Notes under the pieces: generated by a model
What the model was told of the DNA's origin: nothing
Database searches by the model: none
Seen by the model: the letters and a program-made list of their open reading frames with translations, nothing else
From: JAALLB01 sp017643495
GTDB taxonomy: Bacteria; Pseudomonadota; Alphaproteobacteria; Rhizobiales; Rhizobiaceae
Length of the DNA stretch: 64,000 nt
Reading direction: 5' to 3'
Assembly: GCA_965216105.1 (NCBI GenBank)
Contig: OZ244147.1
Span: 1,798,001-1,862,000, forward strand
Part shown: piece by piece, positions 18,034 to 27,322 of the stretch
How positions within the stretch are numbered: position 1 is the first letter of the stretch
How the letters are laid out: the number at the start of each line of letters is the position of its first letter
Translations under genes and position numbers: made by a program

Positions 18034-18608
18034 GTAAAATTAACTCCACAGGCCGCCTGTTCCTGTTCGGCACCAGGAGTTCCAACATGCATGCTAGCTC
18101 GTCAAAAACCGCTTTGCCCGCATCCGCGAGCCGCCAAGGCAAGAAAGGGTGGTCTGCAATATTATGACGCGAATACAATGGTTGACGTGCAGGCATAGCT
18201 GTCCGGTTCATCCCTTGCCGGGAGTCCCGTTTTCTATCTGCCATTCCAATCAACAAGTCTAATCTACTTCCGCATCTGTTCATCGGGATCGGATATCCGA
18301 TCGTGGTAGCGTTTCTTGGGCGTATCTGCTTATGTGCCGGACGCCTTCCAACGCTGTATCATTGCGGGGTACCGGAAACCGGTCGTCACCGCACGAATCT
18401 GTTAAAGCCAGTTTCAGGCTACCCATGGATCATGGGAAAGGGAAGCTGCCCGGCGTTCAAAAATCAGCGAGCAACCTTAGCCAATGGCTCACATATAAAT
18501 ATGCAAAAGCATTCGCATGTACAAGCCATTTGTGTTGTACCGCAATTTTGCCGGGTTTCAGCGCAAAGGCTGCCATGCAATTTTCCTTCCGCTTTGGTAG
18601 AAGCCGGT
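18034..18608. other. Divergent intergenic region between rne and amiC
   Basis: This 575-base stretch has no convincing gene. The amiC frame stays open upstream to 18303, but that part has no signal-peptide-like sequence or family similarity. It should hold the rne promoter and a long rne 5' leader (RNase E commonly controls its own message through its leader) and the amiC promoter. The one clear element is a 16-bp perfect palindrome at 18287-18302. Confidence 0.6.
18287..18302. promoter_or_regulatory. Perfect 16-bp palindrome, operator-like
   Basis: GATCGGATATCCGATC is a perfect inverted repeat without a spacer, located between the divergent rne and amiC genes. Length and symmetry fit a dimeric regulator's site, but no regulator is known. 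No T run follows it, so it is not a terminator. Confidence 0.4.
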
Positions 18609-19823
18609 ATGCACCTGATTCACCGATTGTTCGCGATTCTCCTGTTCGTTCTTGCCGGTCTGACACCGGTCTCTGCTCGCGCAGCCGGTGAAGTCCTGCC
18701 CGTTGCGCTGGCTGGAAACATTGCGGGTGACAGTGCAAGTACCCGTTTTTTCATTGATTTTGACAGTGAGTTGCCGGTCAAAACCTTTTACATGGATCAG
18801 CCCAACCGGATCGTTATTGATATCGGGGAAGCTGATTTTGAGTTTGCCAATGGCAAGGCTCTTGAACCGCGCGGACTGATCACTGACGTGCAGTTTGGCA
18901 GAATCGCAAAAGGCCGGTCACGAATTGTGCTGACCCTGTTGCAACCTGCGGAGATTATCAAGGCGTCGATGAGCAAACGGCTTGACCATGATACCTACCG
19001 TTTCCTGCTGGATATCGATTCCACCGGTGAGGATACATATTCAGCCCTGCTGGAAGAGCAGAGAAAAACCATCGGGGAAAGCGGTCTGAAAGCGCACAAG
19101 GGAGACAGGGTTAAACCGGTCGAGAAAAAGGAACCGGGCCGTTTCACAATTGTTCTTGATCCGGGTCATGGCGGCATTGATGGCGGTGCAACCGGACGGG
19201 GCGGAACCCAGGAAAAGGACATTGTTCTCGATTTTGCCTTCAAACTGCGTGAACTGCTTGAAAATGCAGGACCATTCGATGTTTTGCTGACACGCGAGGA
19301 AGATGTTTTCATGTCATTGAGGGAGCGGCTTTCGTTCAACCGCCGTTCCAACAGCGATCTGTTTATCTCGATCCATGCAGATTCCCTGCGCCAGCGTTAT
19401 GTACGCGGTTCAACCATCTATACCCTTTCCAAAAAGGCATCGGACAAGCTTTCAGAGCGCCTTGCCGAGTCTGAAAACAGTGTTGACCTGGTTGCCGGGT
19501 TGGCGGTTGAGGAAGAGGTAGCGATTGTGACTGATATTCTGGTGGACCTTACAACGCGCGAAACAACCCGTTTTTCAAGACGCTTTTCCGATATTCTCGT
19601 TGACAGGCTTTCTGACAAGATACGTTTGATCAAGAATCCGCAACGATCTGCTGCGTTTGGTGTTCTCAAGGCCCCCGAGGTGCCGGGCGTCCTGATAGAA
19701 CTGGGATATCTTTCAAATGCGGAAGATGAAAAGCTTCTGCAGGATGATGCCTGGCATGCCAAGACAGCCAAGGCCATCACCGAGGCTGCCATTGAGTTTT
19801 TCAGTTACCGAATCAACCAGTGA
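18609..19823 (+). CDS. amiC: N-acetylmuramoyl-L-alanine amidase with AMIN domain
   Basis: A 404-residue periplasmic amidase that cuts the bond between MurNAc and the peptide during cell separation. Starting at 18609 gives a signal peptide (LFAILLFVLAGLTPVSARA). An AMIN septum-targeting domain covers ~30-150 and an Amidase_3 zinc domain ~180-400. Catalytic motifs: DPGHGGIDGGA (zinc His), the TQEKDIVLDFA Glu, SIHAD (zinc His) and IELGYLSN (catalytic Glu). mrcA follows on the same strand after 258 bases; rne-amiC-mrcA is a common alphaproteobacterial order. The symbol follows the E. coli relative with the same domain order. Confidence 0.9.
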   Translation: MHLIHRLFAILLFVLAGLTPVSARAAGEVLPVALAGNIAGDSASTRFFIDFDSELPVKTFYMDQPNRIVIDIGEADFEFANGKALEPRGLITDVQFGRIAKGRSRIVLTLLQPAEIIKASMSKRLDHDTYRFLLDIDSTGEDTYSALLEEQRKTIGESGLKAHKGDRVKPVEKKEPGRFTIVLDPGHGGIDGGATGRGGTQEKDIVLDFAFKLRELLENAGPFDVLLTREEDVFMSLRERLSFNRRSNSDLFISIHADSLRQRYVRGSTIYTLSKKASDKLSERLAESENSVDLVAGLAVEEEVAIVTDILVDLTTRETTRFSRRFSDILVDRLSDKIRLIKNPQRSAAFGVLKAPEVPGVLIELGYLSNAEDEKLLQDDAWHAKTAKAITEAAIEFFSYRINQ

Positions 19824-19857
19824 CCTGTTTGGGCCGGAAGAGGCGGGGTTGTAAAAA

Positions 19858-20014
19858 TGACACAGTGGGTGCGGCAGGGGCATGTTTGGCAAGAATGTCT
19901 TAGGGTTGTGTCACAAACCTGCTATATCTCCATCAAATGGACGTATTTTCGGCTAGACCGGAATAAATCGGGTAAAACGTTGGGGTGTTTGTGTCACCTG
20001 ATGTTTGTGTGACA
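19858..20014. promoter_or_regulatory. Cluster of TGTGTCA-type repeats upstream of mrcA
   Basis: Four related sequences occur in 160 bases before mrcA: TGACACA (19858-19864, inverted), TTGTGTCAC (19906-19914) inside the near-palindrome AGGGTTGTGTCACAAACCT (19902-19920, 8 of 9 pairs), TTGTGTCAC (19989-19997) and TTGTGTGAC (20005-20013). The last two repeat with a 16-base period and also contain TGTCAC-N11-GTGACA. This looks like a multi-site regulator region. The regulator is unknown. Confidence 0.4.
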
Positions 20015-20081
20015 GTGATTCCAACAACATACCTTCAATGGACTTGATTGACGCGGCGGCGTTTGAGGCTCGAGTGAGACC

Positions 20082-22568
20082 ATGATCCTAGTAAGAATAT
20101 TCGGATATTTTTTCGGAATCGGCATGCTGATTGCGATCTTTGTAATCGCAGGCGTGGCCTGGTTTGTGAACGACCTTTCGAAAGACTTGCCGGATTACGA
20201 GGTTTTGAACGCCTATGAGCCACCTGTTACCACCCGGATTTATTCCGGTGATGGCGAGTTGATGGCTGAATATGCCCGTGAGCGGCGGCTATATCTGCCG
20301 ATCCAGGCAGTTCCGGCCACCATAACAAATGCCTTCATTTCGGCTGAGGACAAGAATTTCTATTCCCATCCGGGTGTTGACGTTACAGGGATTGCACGGG
20401 CGGTTGTCACCAATGTCAAGAACTACGGTACAGGACGCCGTGCTGTGGGTGCCTCGACCATCACCCAGCAGGTGGCGAAGAACTTCCTGCTTTCAAACGA
20501 ACGTTCCTATATCCGCAAGATCAAGGAAGCGCTGCTCTCCCTGCGCATTGAGCGGGCCTATTCCAAGGACCGGATCCTGGAACTTTACCTGAACGAGATT
20601 TACCTTGGGCTCGGTTCCTATGGCGTGGCAGGGGCTTCGCTGACCTATTTCAACAAATCGGTCCATGAGGTTGAACTTCACCAGGCTGCCTATCTGGCGG
20701 CACTGCCGAAGGCGCCAAGCAATTATCACCCTTTCCGCGATACAGAGCGCGCAATCGAGCGCCGCAACTGGGTTATCGACCGGATGGTGGAAAACGGATA
20801 CGTCACCAGGGAAGAAGGCAAGGAGGCCAAGGCCAAGGGGCTGGATGTAAACCCGCGCCGCGGCTCCAGCTATCTTGCCTCGTCTGAGTATTTTTCAGAG
20901 GAAGTGCGTCGGGAAGTCGTTGACCGCTATGGCGAAGACGCCCTGTATGAAGGCGGACTTTCCATCCGGACTACGCTTGATCCCGAATTGCAGAGAGAGG
21001 CAAGGCTGGCCTTGCAACACGGCTTGTTGCGGTTTGATACCAAGCGCGGTTATCGCGGACCGGTAAAGACGGTCGATATCAGCGATGACTGGGGCAAGGC
21101 CGTTGCCGAAGTTGATGCATTGTCAGATGTTCCCGAATGGAAACTGGCTGTGGTCCTCGCTGTGGAAGCACAGGCAGCGACAATCGGGATTCAGCCCGGG
21201 CGCAAGGTTTCCGGCAGCCTGAAAGCGGATCGCAAGGTTGCGAGCATTGCACTCGAAGACATGAAGTGGGCGTTGAAGGTAGATGCCGACGGTGAAACGC
21301 GAACTGCAAAAGGGGTTGATGGTGTATTGAGCCCCGGCGATGTGGTGTTTGTGGAAGCAATGCCTGGAGAGGGGGAGGACGCACAAACGACAAAGCGTTA
21401 CCGGCTTCGCCAGATACCCAAGGTTTCCGGCGCACTGGTCGCCATGGATCCGCATACGGGCAGGGTACTTGCCATGGCCGGCGGTTTCTCGTTCTCCGAG
21501 TCCCAGTTCAACCGGGCAACACAGGCCTACCGGCAGCCGGGTTCTTCGTTCAAGCCGTTCGTCTATGCTGCTGCACTCGATAACGGTTACACGCCATCGT
21601 CGGTCGTTCTGGATGGTCCGATCAAGGTGGACCAAGGGGGCGCTTTGGGTATCTGGGAACCCAAGAACTATGGCGGCAAGTTTGCCGGCCCGTCGACCTT
21701 GCGGCTTGGCATTGAGCGCTCGCGAAACCTGATGACAGTACGTCTTGCCAAAGACATGGGCATGCCTCTGGTTGCGGAATATTCCGAACGCTTCGGTATC
21801 TATGACAAGCTGTTGCCGGTGCTTTCCATGTCGCTTGGCTCTGGCGAGACAACCGTGATGAGAATGGTGGCCGCTTACTCGGTTCTGGCCAATGGCGGTC
21901 GCTCCATCAAACCTTCGCTGATTGACCGGATTCAGGACCGTTACGGCAAGACGATATTCAAGCATGAGGAACGGATTTGTCCAGACTGTAATGCACAAAG
22001 CTGGACCGGACAGGAAGAGCCTGTTCTGGAAGATGACCGCCAGCAGGTTCTTGATCCGATGACCGCATACCAGATCACGTCCATGATGGAAGGTGTTGTC
22101 CAGCGTGGAACAGCAACCAGCGTGAATGAGCTGGGCGTTCCTGTTGCCGGAAAGACGGGGACCACGAATGATGAAAAAGATGCATGGTTTGTCGGATATA
22201 CGCCCGACCTCGTGACCGGTGTCTACATTGGTTACGACAATCCACGTCCGATGGGCCGTGGCAATACGGGTGGCGGCCTTGCAGCACCTGTGTTCCTTGA
22301 GTTCATGAAAGATGCACTGGAAGGCAAGCCGCCTGTTGATTTCCGTGTGCCACGCGGCATCAAGCTCATGCCGATCAACCGCAAAACCGGACTTCTCGCG
22401 CAGGCGGGCCAACCCGGTGTGATCATGGAAGCATTCAAGCCCGGAACCTCGCCGCCCGACCGCTATTCTGTCATCGGCTTTGGTGACGGGGAATTCCTGC
22501 GCGGGACGGAAAGCGTCTCTCCTGACGCCGTACAGGCAGTCACCAGTGGTACCGGCGGGCTTTACTGA
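20082..22568 (+). CDS. mrcA: Bifunctional penicillin-binding protein 1A
   Basis: An 828-residue class A PBP that polymerises and cross-links peptidoglycan. One N-terminal membrane anchor (residues ~5-30) is followed by a GT51 glycosyltransferase domain (EDKNFYSHPGVD and GASTITQQVAKN) and a transpeptidase domain with the three penicillin-binding motifs: SSFK (RQPGSSFKPF), SRN and KTGTT. An OB-like domain lies between them (~residues 330-460). In many alphaproteobacteria prfB follows mrcA; here it does not. The start is chosen at the ATG giving the short cytoplasmic tail typical of the family. Confidence 0.95.
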   Translation: MILVRIFGYFFGIGMLIAIFVIAGVAWFVNDLSKDLPDYEVLNAYEPPVTTRIYSGDGELMAEYARERRLYLPIQAVPATITNAFISAEDKNFYSHPGVDVTGIARAVVTNVKNYGTGRRAVGASTITQQVAKNFLLSNERSYIRKIKEALLSLRIERAYSKDRILELYLNEIYLGLGSYGVAGASLTYFNKSVHEVELHQAAYLAALPKAPSNYHPFRDTERAIERRNWVIDRMVENGYVTREEGKEAKAKGLDVNPRRGSSYLASSEYFSEEVRREVVDRYGEDALYEGGLSIRTTLDPELQREARLALQHGLLRFDTKRGYRGPVKTVDISDDWGKAVAEVDALSDVPEWKLAVVLAVEAQAATIGIQPGRKVSGSLKADRKVASIALEDMKWALKVDADGETRTAKGVDGVLSPGDVVFVEAMPGEGEDAQTTKRYRLRQIPKVSGALVAMDPHTGRVLAMAGGFSFSESQFNRATQAYRQPGSSFKPFVYAAALDNGYTPSSVVLDGPIKVDQGGALGIWEPKNYGGKFAGPSTLRLGIERSRNLMTVRLAKDMGMPLVAEYSERFGIYDKLLPVLSMSLGSGETTVMRMVAAYSVLANGGRSIKPSLIDRIQDRYGKTIFKHEERICPDCNAQSWTGQEEPVLEDDRQQVLDPMTAYQITSMMEGVVQRGTATSVNELGVPVAGKTGTTNDEKDAWFVGYTPDLVTGVYIGYDNPRPMGRGNTGGGLAAPVFLEFMKDALEGKPPVDFRVPRGIKLMPINRKTGLLAQAGQPGVIMEAFKPGTSPPDRYSVIGFGDGEFLRGTESVSPDAVQAVTSGTGGLY

Positions 22569-22969
22569 TCCTTCCGGTGCTGTGTGCGGTTTCTGTTGCG
22601 CATTGTCGAACATGTTCCTGCGACTGTCATCAGCCAGAACAGGAGCCCTTTCGAGTGATCGGAGAGGTTCTGGTTGGCTGTGAAGCTCACCATGCGTAAA
22701 AGGCTTTCAATATCAGGTGGTTGTCCGATCACTGTTTGCAAGGGAAGGTCGCTGAACAAGATCCGGTAGTAGAGGTAATACACCTGGGGTGAGAGCCACA
22801 TGAAGAGCCAGGTGAAAACAAGTGCCGTGAAGACCTTTACTGCAAGGCCAAATCTGTTAGAGACTTTGAGAAACAAAATCACCGTGACGGTTGCCAATCC
22901 TGCCGACAACAGTGCCAGTCCGGCCCTGCCTGCAACCGAAAGGTGGAAAAAACTGTCCTCTGCGTACAT
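22562..22969 (-). CDS. Small membrane protein, unknown function
   Basis: A 135-residue protein with three hydrophobic segments (GLALLSAGLATVTVILFL, FGLAVKVFTALVFTWLFMW and a C-terminal GLLFWLMTVAGTC). Its stop overlaps the mrcA stop by 7 bases in convergent orientation. It reads away from gatB, so the 38-base gap at 22970-23007 must hold divergent start signals for both. I recall short membrane proteins of this kind next to gatB in other alphaproteobacteria, but no domain name can be given. The hydrophobic pattern and the close fit to neighbours favour a real gene. Confidence 0.6.
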   Translation of the reverse strand: MYAEDSFFHLSVAGRAGLALLSAGLATVTVILFLKVSNRFGLAVKVFTALVFTWLFMWLSPQVYYLYYRILFSDLPLQTVIGQPPDIESLLRMVSFTANQNLSDHSKGLLFWLMTVAGTCSTMRNRNRTQHRKDQ

Positions 22970-23007
22970 TGCGCACCAACCATAATACAGGTTCCAGGAA
23001 ACAACTC

Positions 23008-24513
23008 ATGACAGAGATTCTTGATACCCGCACAACCGATCCCAAACGCCTTATCCCCGGAAGTGTGGATGACTGGGAAGTGATCATTGGACTTGAAGTC
23101 CACGCGCAGGTCAAATCACGGGCAAAGCTGTTTTCAGGCGCTTCGACAGAATTCGGGGCTGAACCGAACCACAATGTTTCCCTTGTGGATGCTGCCATGC
23201 CGGGAATGCTGCCTGTCATCAACGAGGAATGCATCGCACAGGCGGTGCGTACCGGACTTGGCCTGAACGCCCAAATCAATCTGCGTTCCGTGTTTGACCG
23301 GAAGAACTATTTTTATCCGGATTTGCCACAGGGCTATCAAATTTCCCAGTTCAAGGATCCGATTGTCGGTGAAGGGGCGATCACAATTTCCGTCGGGCCG
23401 GACAAGAATGGCGATTTCGAGGATATCGAGATCGGGATTGAGCGCCTTCATCTTGAGCAGGATGCGGGCAAGTCCATGCATGACCAGCATCCGACGATGA
23501 GTTTTGTCGACCTGAACCGTACCGGCGTGGCGTTGATGGAAATCGTTTCCCGCCCTGATATCCGTTCAGCAGATGAGGCGAAGGCCTATGTGAACAAGCT
23601 TCGCACGATCGTGCGCTATCTGGGCACCTGTGACGGCAACATGGACAAGGGTTCAATGCGGGCTGATGTGAATGTTTCCGTTCGCCGGCCCGGTGAGCCG
23701 TTTGGTACACGTTGTGAAATCAAGAACGTGAACTCCATCCGCTTTGTCGGGCAGGCAATTGAAGCCGAGGCAAGGCGCCAGATCGCCATTCTTGAAGCCG
23801 GAGGGACAATTGACCAGGAGACCCGGCTTTACGATCCCGCAAAGGGTGAAACGCGTTCCATGCGCTCCAAGGAAGATGCGCATGATTACCGTTATTTCCC
23901 GGATCCGGACCTGTTGCCACTGGAGTTCAGCCAGGCCTATGTGGACAGCCTGAAAAGCGATTTGCCCGAATTGCCGGATGCGAAAAAGGAACGCTTTGTC
24001 AGCCAGATGGGACTGTCGGCATATGATGCTGCCGTACTGGTTGCCGACAAACCGATTGCCGACTATTTCGAGCAAGTTGCAGAAGGACGCGATGGCAAGA
24101 CCGCAGCCAACTGGGTGATCAACAACCTGCTTGGCAAGCTCAATGAAACCGGCACCGATCTGGAAGCTTCCCCGGTCAGTCCCGCACAGATTGGCAGCAT
24201 TATTGACCTGATCGACAACGGAACGATTTCCGGCAAGATTGCCAAGGACCTGTTTGAAATCATCTGGGAAGAAGGGGGAGACCCTGCAGATGTGGTTGAA
24301 CAACGCGGCATGAAACAGGTTACCGATACCGGAGCCATTGAAGCTGCCGTGGATGAAGTCATCGCGGCAAATCCCGACCAGGTTGAAAAGGCGAAAGAAA
24401 AGCCGAAGCTTGCAGGCTGGTTCGTTGGCCAGGTGATGAAGGCTTCGGGCGGAAAGGCCAATCCCCAAACCGTTCAGGAACTCGTCAAGACAAAACTCGG
24501 CATAGAAGAATAG
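23008..24513 (+). CDS. gatB: Aspartyl/glutamyl-tRNA(Asn/Gln) amidotransferase subunit B
   Basis: A 501-residue GatB. It forms the GatCAB complex that converts Glu-tRNA(Gln) (and Asp-tRNA(Asn)) to the amidated form. The cradle domain (WEVIIGLEVHAQV, FSGASTEFG, DLNRTGVALMEIVS, GSMRADVNVSVR, CEIKNVNS) and the C-terminal tRNA-binding YqeY-like tail are complete. The start at 23008 has AGGAA 7 bases upstream; the frame stays open further upstream but without homology. gatC and gatA are not in the window. A GNAT gene follows after 10 bases. Confidence 0.95.
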   Translation: MTEILDTRTTDPKRLIPGSVDDWEVIIGLEVHAQVKSRAKLFSGASTEFGAEPNHNVSLVDAAMPGMLPVINEECIAQAVRTGLGLNAQINLRSVFDRKNYFYPDLPQGYQISQFKDPIVGEGAITISVGPDKNGDFEDIEIGIERLHLEQDAGKSMHDQHPTMSFVDLNRTGVALMEIVSRPDIRSADEAKAYVNKLRTIVRYLGTCDGNMDKGSMRADVNVSVRRPGEPFGTRCEIKNVNSIRFVGQAIEAEARRQIAILEAGGTIDQETRLYDPAKGETRSMRSKEDAHDYRYFPDPDLLPLEFSQAYVDSLKSDLPELPDAKKERFVSQMGLSAYDAAVLVADKPIADYFEQVAEGRDGKTAANWVINNLLGKLNETGTDLEASPVSPAQIGSIIDLIDNGTISGKIAKDLFEIIWEEGGDPADVVEQRGMKQVTDTGAIEAAVDEVIAANPDQVEKAKEKPKLAGWFVGQVMKASGGKANPQTVQELVKTKLGIEE

Positions 24514-24523
24514 CGCGGGCCAC

Positions 24524-25024
24524 GTGTTTTTTGTTCGAACTGCTGCAGAAACCGACCTTGAACGGGTTCGTGAAATCCTGCTTGTGACCTATCACGCAAC
24601 CTATGACCAACTGGTTGGCAGCGAAACTGTCGACATGATCTGTGCCGAACACTTTTCATCTGACGCGCTTGCTGATTTGCGTGACTTGCCCAGCTCTGAA
24701 TTCCTGGTCGCCGACAATGGCGAGGTAGTGGGCGGGATGGCGTATGCCACCCAGTCAGGCAAGGTGATCACGTTGCACCAGTTGCATGTTCATCCCTTGT
24801 ATCACGGCGGCAAGACCGGGCTGCACCTGATGATTGAAATCGAGAATTCGTTTCTCGATGCAGAGACCATGCGGGTGGAAGTGCCTGCCGACAGTGAACA
24901 GGCGATCGGGTTCTTCAAGAAATACGGGTTTGCGCAAATCTCTAGCGACAGTTCCGGTACACACCACCTTCCGGGTGTGGCGATGATTGCAATGGAAAAG
25001 CCCGTTCTTTACGCTGAAGACTGA
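24524..25024 (+). CDS. GNAT family N-acetyltransferase
   Basis: A 166-residue protein with the GNAT fold: an N-terminal beta-alpha part, the central LHQLHVHPLYHGGKTGLHLM acetyl-CoA-binding segment (with a G-G-K-T-G loop) and the C-terminal FFKKYGFAQI motif. The substrate is unknown. It starts with GTG 10 bases after gatB, so it is probably co-transcribed and translated with it. Confidence 0.8.
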   Translation: MFFVRTAAETDLERVREILLVTYHATYDQLVGSETVDMICAEHFSSDALADLRDLPSSEFLVADNGEVVGGMAYATQSGKVITLHQLHVHPLYHGGKTGLHLMIEIENSFLDAETMRVEVPADSEQAIGFFKKYGFAQISSDSSGTHHLPGVAMIAMEKPVLYAED

Positions 25025-25178
25025 TTTTTTGCCGGTCATCACCCAAATCACTGTCCTGTCGAGATAATTTCTGCGGCCATCGTGCAATTTCCTGCAATTG
25101 TCGTATCATGTTCACGCATCCGGTGAATCATGGCCTAGCCAATTTGCCGCGAACGGCGAAACTGAATGGAGGACAGGG

Positions 25179-26606
25179 ATGTCGGAAAACAAGGAACAGG
25201 CCGGTTTTAGTGAAAACGTTGACAGGCTTTTTGACCGGGCGGTTCGCAAAATGAACCTGTCGGAAGGGCTCGTTGAAAAGATCCGTATTGTCAATTCCAC
25301 TTACACGGTGCGGTTTGGGGTCAAGTTACGGGGGGATATCTGCACATTTACCGGTTATCGCTCTGTCCATTCTGAACATACCGAACCGGTCAAGGGCGGC
25401 ATTCGTTATGCGCCCAATGTACATCAGGATGAAGTCGAGGCTCTGGCAGCCCTGATGACCTATAAATGTGCGCTTGTTGAAGTTCCGTTCGGCGGCTCCA
25501 AGGGCGGATTGCGTATTGATCCGCGTGAATGGGACAATCGGGAGCTGGAACAGATTACCCGGCGTTTTGCCTATGAACTCATCAAACGCGACCTTATTCA
25601 CCCCTCCCAGAACGTGCCTGCGCCTGACATGGGTACCGGTGAACAGGAAATGGCATGGATTGCCGACCAGTATCATCGCATGCATACGACGGATATTGAT
25701 TCCCGTGCATGTGTAACCGGCAAGCCACTGAATGCCGGCGGCATACGCGGGCGTGTCGAGGCAACGGGCAGGGGTGTCCAGTATGCCCTTCGTGACTTCT
25801 TCCGTTATGACGAGGATATGGCAGTTGCCGGTCTGACCGGTTCACTCGGAGACCAGCGAGTCATCGTTCAGGGGCTTGGCAATGTGGGTTATCACGCCGC
25901 CAAGTTTCTCTCTGAAGAAGACGGTTGCAAGATCATTGCCGTTCTGGAGCGTGACGGTGCCGTGATCAACGAGAACGGTCTCGATATCGAAGCGCTGCGA
26001 ACATACATATCGGAAAACAACGGGGTTGAGGGATTTGAAGGCGGCACCTTTGAAGCAGACAGTGACAAGGTTCTTTGCGCTGACTGTGAAATCCTGATTC
26101 CGGCCGCCCTGGAAGGTGTTATCCACAGCGGCAATGCTGATCAGGTAAAAGCGAAGCTCATCATCGAAGCCGCCAATGGCCCGGTTACAGCGGATGCTGA
26201 TGAAATCCTGAGAAACAAGGGGGTTGTGATCATTCCTGACCTGTATGCAAACGCAGGCGGTGTGACCGTTTCCTATTTCGAATGGGTGAAGAACCTCTCT
26301 CACATCCGTTTTGGCCGGATGCAGCGACGTGAAGAGGAAGCCCGCCACATGATGCTGATTGACGAGATCGAGAAAGCAACCGGCAAGAACCTCAACGAGG
26401 AATTCAAGAAACGGTATATCCAGGGTGCTGACGAACTTACCCTGGTGCGGTCCGGTCTGGATGATACCATGCGTGGCGCCTATGCGGACATGCGCAAGCT
26501 GTGGCACCTGAATCGTGAATCTGATCCTTCAATGGACCTGCGGACTGCTGCCTACATGCTGGCCATCAAACGGGTTGCAGACAGCTACAAGTCCCTCGGA
26601 CTCTAG
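25179..26606 (+). CDS. gdhA: Glutamate dehydrogenase (Glu/Leu/Phe/Val dehydrogenase family)
   Basis: A 475-residue enzyme. The start at 25179 is preceded by GGAGGACAGGG, a near-perfect ribosome binding site. Motifs: PVKGGIRYAPNV, the substrate lysine loop VPFGGSKGGLRIDP, PAPDMGTGEQEMAWI, and the NAD(P)-binding Rossmann motif QGLGNVGYHAAKF. It converts glutamate to 2-oxoglutarate and ammonia (or the reverse) and links nitrogen and carbon metabolism. Length and motifs favour a glutamate-type over a leucine-type enzyme, although specificity is not proven by eye. The gene is flanked by its own region and a strong terminator. The symbol is tentative. Confidence 0.88.
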   Translation: MSENKEQAGFSENVDRLFDRAVRKMNLSEGLVEKIRIVNSTYTVRFGVKLRGDICTFTGYRSVHSEHTEPVKGGIRYAPNVHQDEVEALAALMTYKCALVEVPFGGSKGGLRIDPREWDNRELEQITRRFAYELIKRDLIHPSQNVPAPDMGTGEQEMAWIADQYHRMHTTDIDSRACVTGKPLNAGGIRGRVEATGRGVQYALRDFFRYDEDMAVAGLTGSLGDQRVIVQGLGNVGYHAAKFLSEEDGCKIIAVLERDGAVINENGLDIEALRTYISENNGVEGFEGGTFEADSDKVLCADCEILIPAALEGVIHSGNADQVKAKLIIEAANGPVTADADEILRNKGVVIIPDLYANAGGVTVSYFEWVKNLSHIRFGRMQRREEEARHMMLIDEIEKATGKNLNEEFKKRYIQGADELTLVRSGLDDTMRGAYADMRKLWHLNRESDPSMDLRTAAYMLAIKRVADSYKSLGL

Positions 26607-26635
26607 GGTTCTGCTACAAGACAGTGACACAAATG

Positions 26636-26663
26636 AAAAAGGCGGCTTATTGGCCGCCTTTTT
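26636..26663. terminator. Bidirectional terminator between glutamate dehydrogenase and the DUF2853 gene
   Basis: AAAAAGGCGGC (26636-26646) and GCCGCCTTTTT (26653-26663) form a perfect 11-bp stem with a six-base loop and A/T runs on both sides. It can serve both convergent genes. Confidence 0.9.
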
Positions 26664-26685
26664 CAATTTCTGATCCGCAACAGTA

Positions 26686-27027
26686 TCAGCCGTAAACAGC
26701 TTCCTTGTTGAAGTGTTTCGTAAGCAGGTAGTAGACCACTGCACGATACTTGTTACGGTTTGATCTGCCATATTTCTCCATGACTGCATCAATACCTGCA
26801 TCCAGGGCAGGACTGTCGGAGAGACCGAGCTTCTTGACCAGGAAGTTTTGCTTCACTGTCTCAAGTTCGGCTTCGTCTGTGCCCGATACAGTCGAGGCAT
26901 CGTCATTGTAGATTGCAGGGCCGCAACCGATTGTCACCTTGGTCAGCAAATCCATGTCTGCTGATACACCGCACTTTTCAGAAAGGTCTGCTGCGTATTT
27001 GGCGATAAGTTCGTCTCTTTTGCTCAT
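26686..27027 (-). CDS. DUF2853 family protein
   Basis: A 113-residue protein recognised from its family signatures MSKRDELIAKYA, NFLVKKLGL and YGRSNRNKYRAVVYYLL. The family is small, helical, mostly alphaproteobacterial and of unknown function. The ATG at 27027 is chosen because GGGATGGAG precedes it and because the family starts there; an upstream in-frame start at 27060 is less likely. It is divergent from NDUFA12 across a 295-base region. Confidence 0.88.
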   Translation of the reverse strand: MSKRDELIAKYAADLSEKCGVSADMDLLTKVTIGCGPAIYNDDASTVSGTDEAELETVKQNFLVKKLGLSDSPALDAGIDAVMEKYGRSNRNKYRAVVYYLLTKHFNKEAVYG

Positions 27028-27322
27028 GGTCTCCATCCCGCATTCTTTGAAAAGGAACAAATTACATTCTTACCTAAGCGCAAATGGAAGCCGGATTAAA
27101 GCGGAATCTCGCCTGTGACTTCGGATATGGCGGGAAATGTTCGCCTGATATTCACCTGACATGGTCATATAATTATTAAATAACAACTGGTTACATGTAT
27201 TTTTTAATGATTGAAGACAGAATTTTTGACAACCGTCATTTTTACCGCCTGCACTGGACAAGTCACAATCGCATAGCCATAAAAGGGGGTATGGAAACAA
27301 GACAGTCCTGGCGCGACTCGCA
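27028..27322. other. Divergent intergenic region, DUF2853 to NDUFA12
   Basis: This 295-base region is noticeably AT-rich, especially around 27160-27200, and should hold promoters for both neighbours. No convincing gene, RNA or repeat was seen. Confidence 0.5.

Noticed and set aside
18303..18608. In-frame N-terminal extension of the amidase (102 codons)
   Set aside because: It would bury the signal peptide of an exported enzyme, has no homology features and lies in a control region.
21123..22613. A 496-codon minus-strand open frame opposite mrcA
   Set aside because: Long antisense frames are common in GC-biased codon usage. mrcA has all expected motifs and the antisense product is compositionally odd (many His and Arg).
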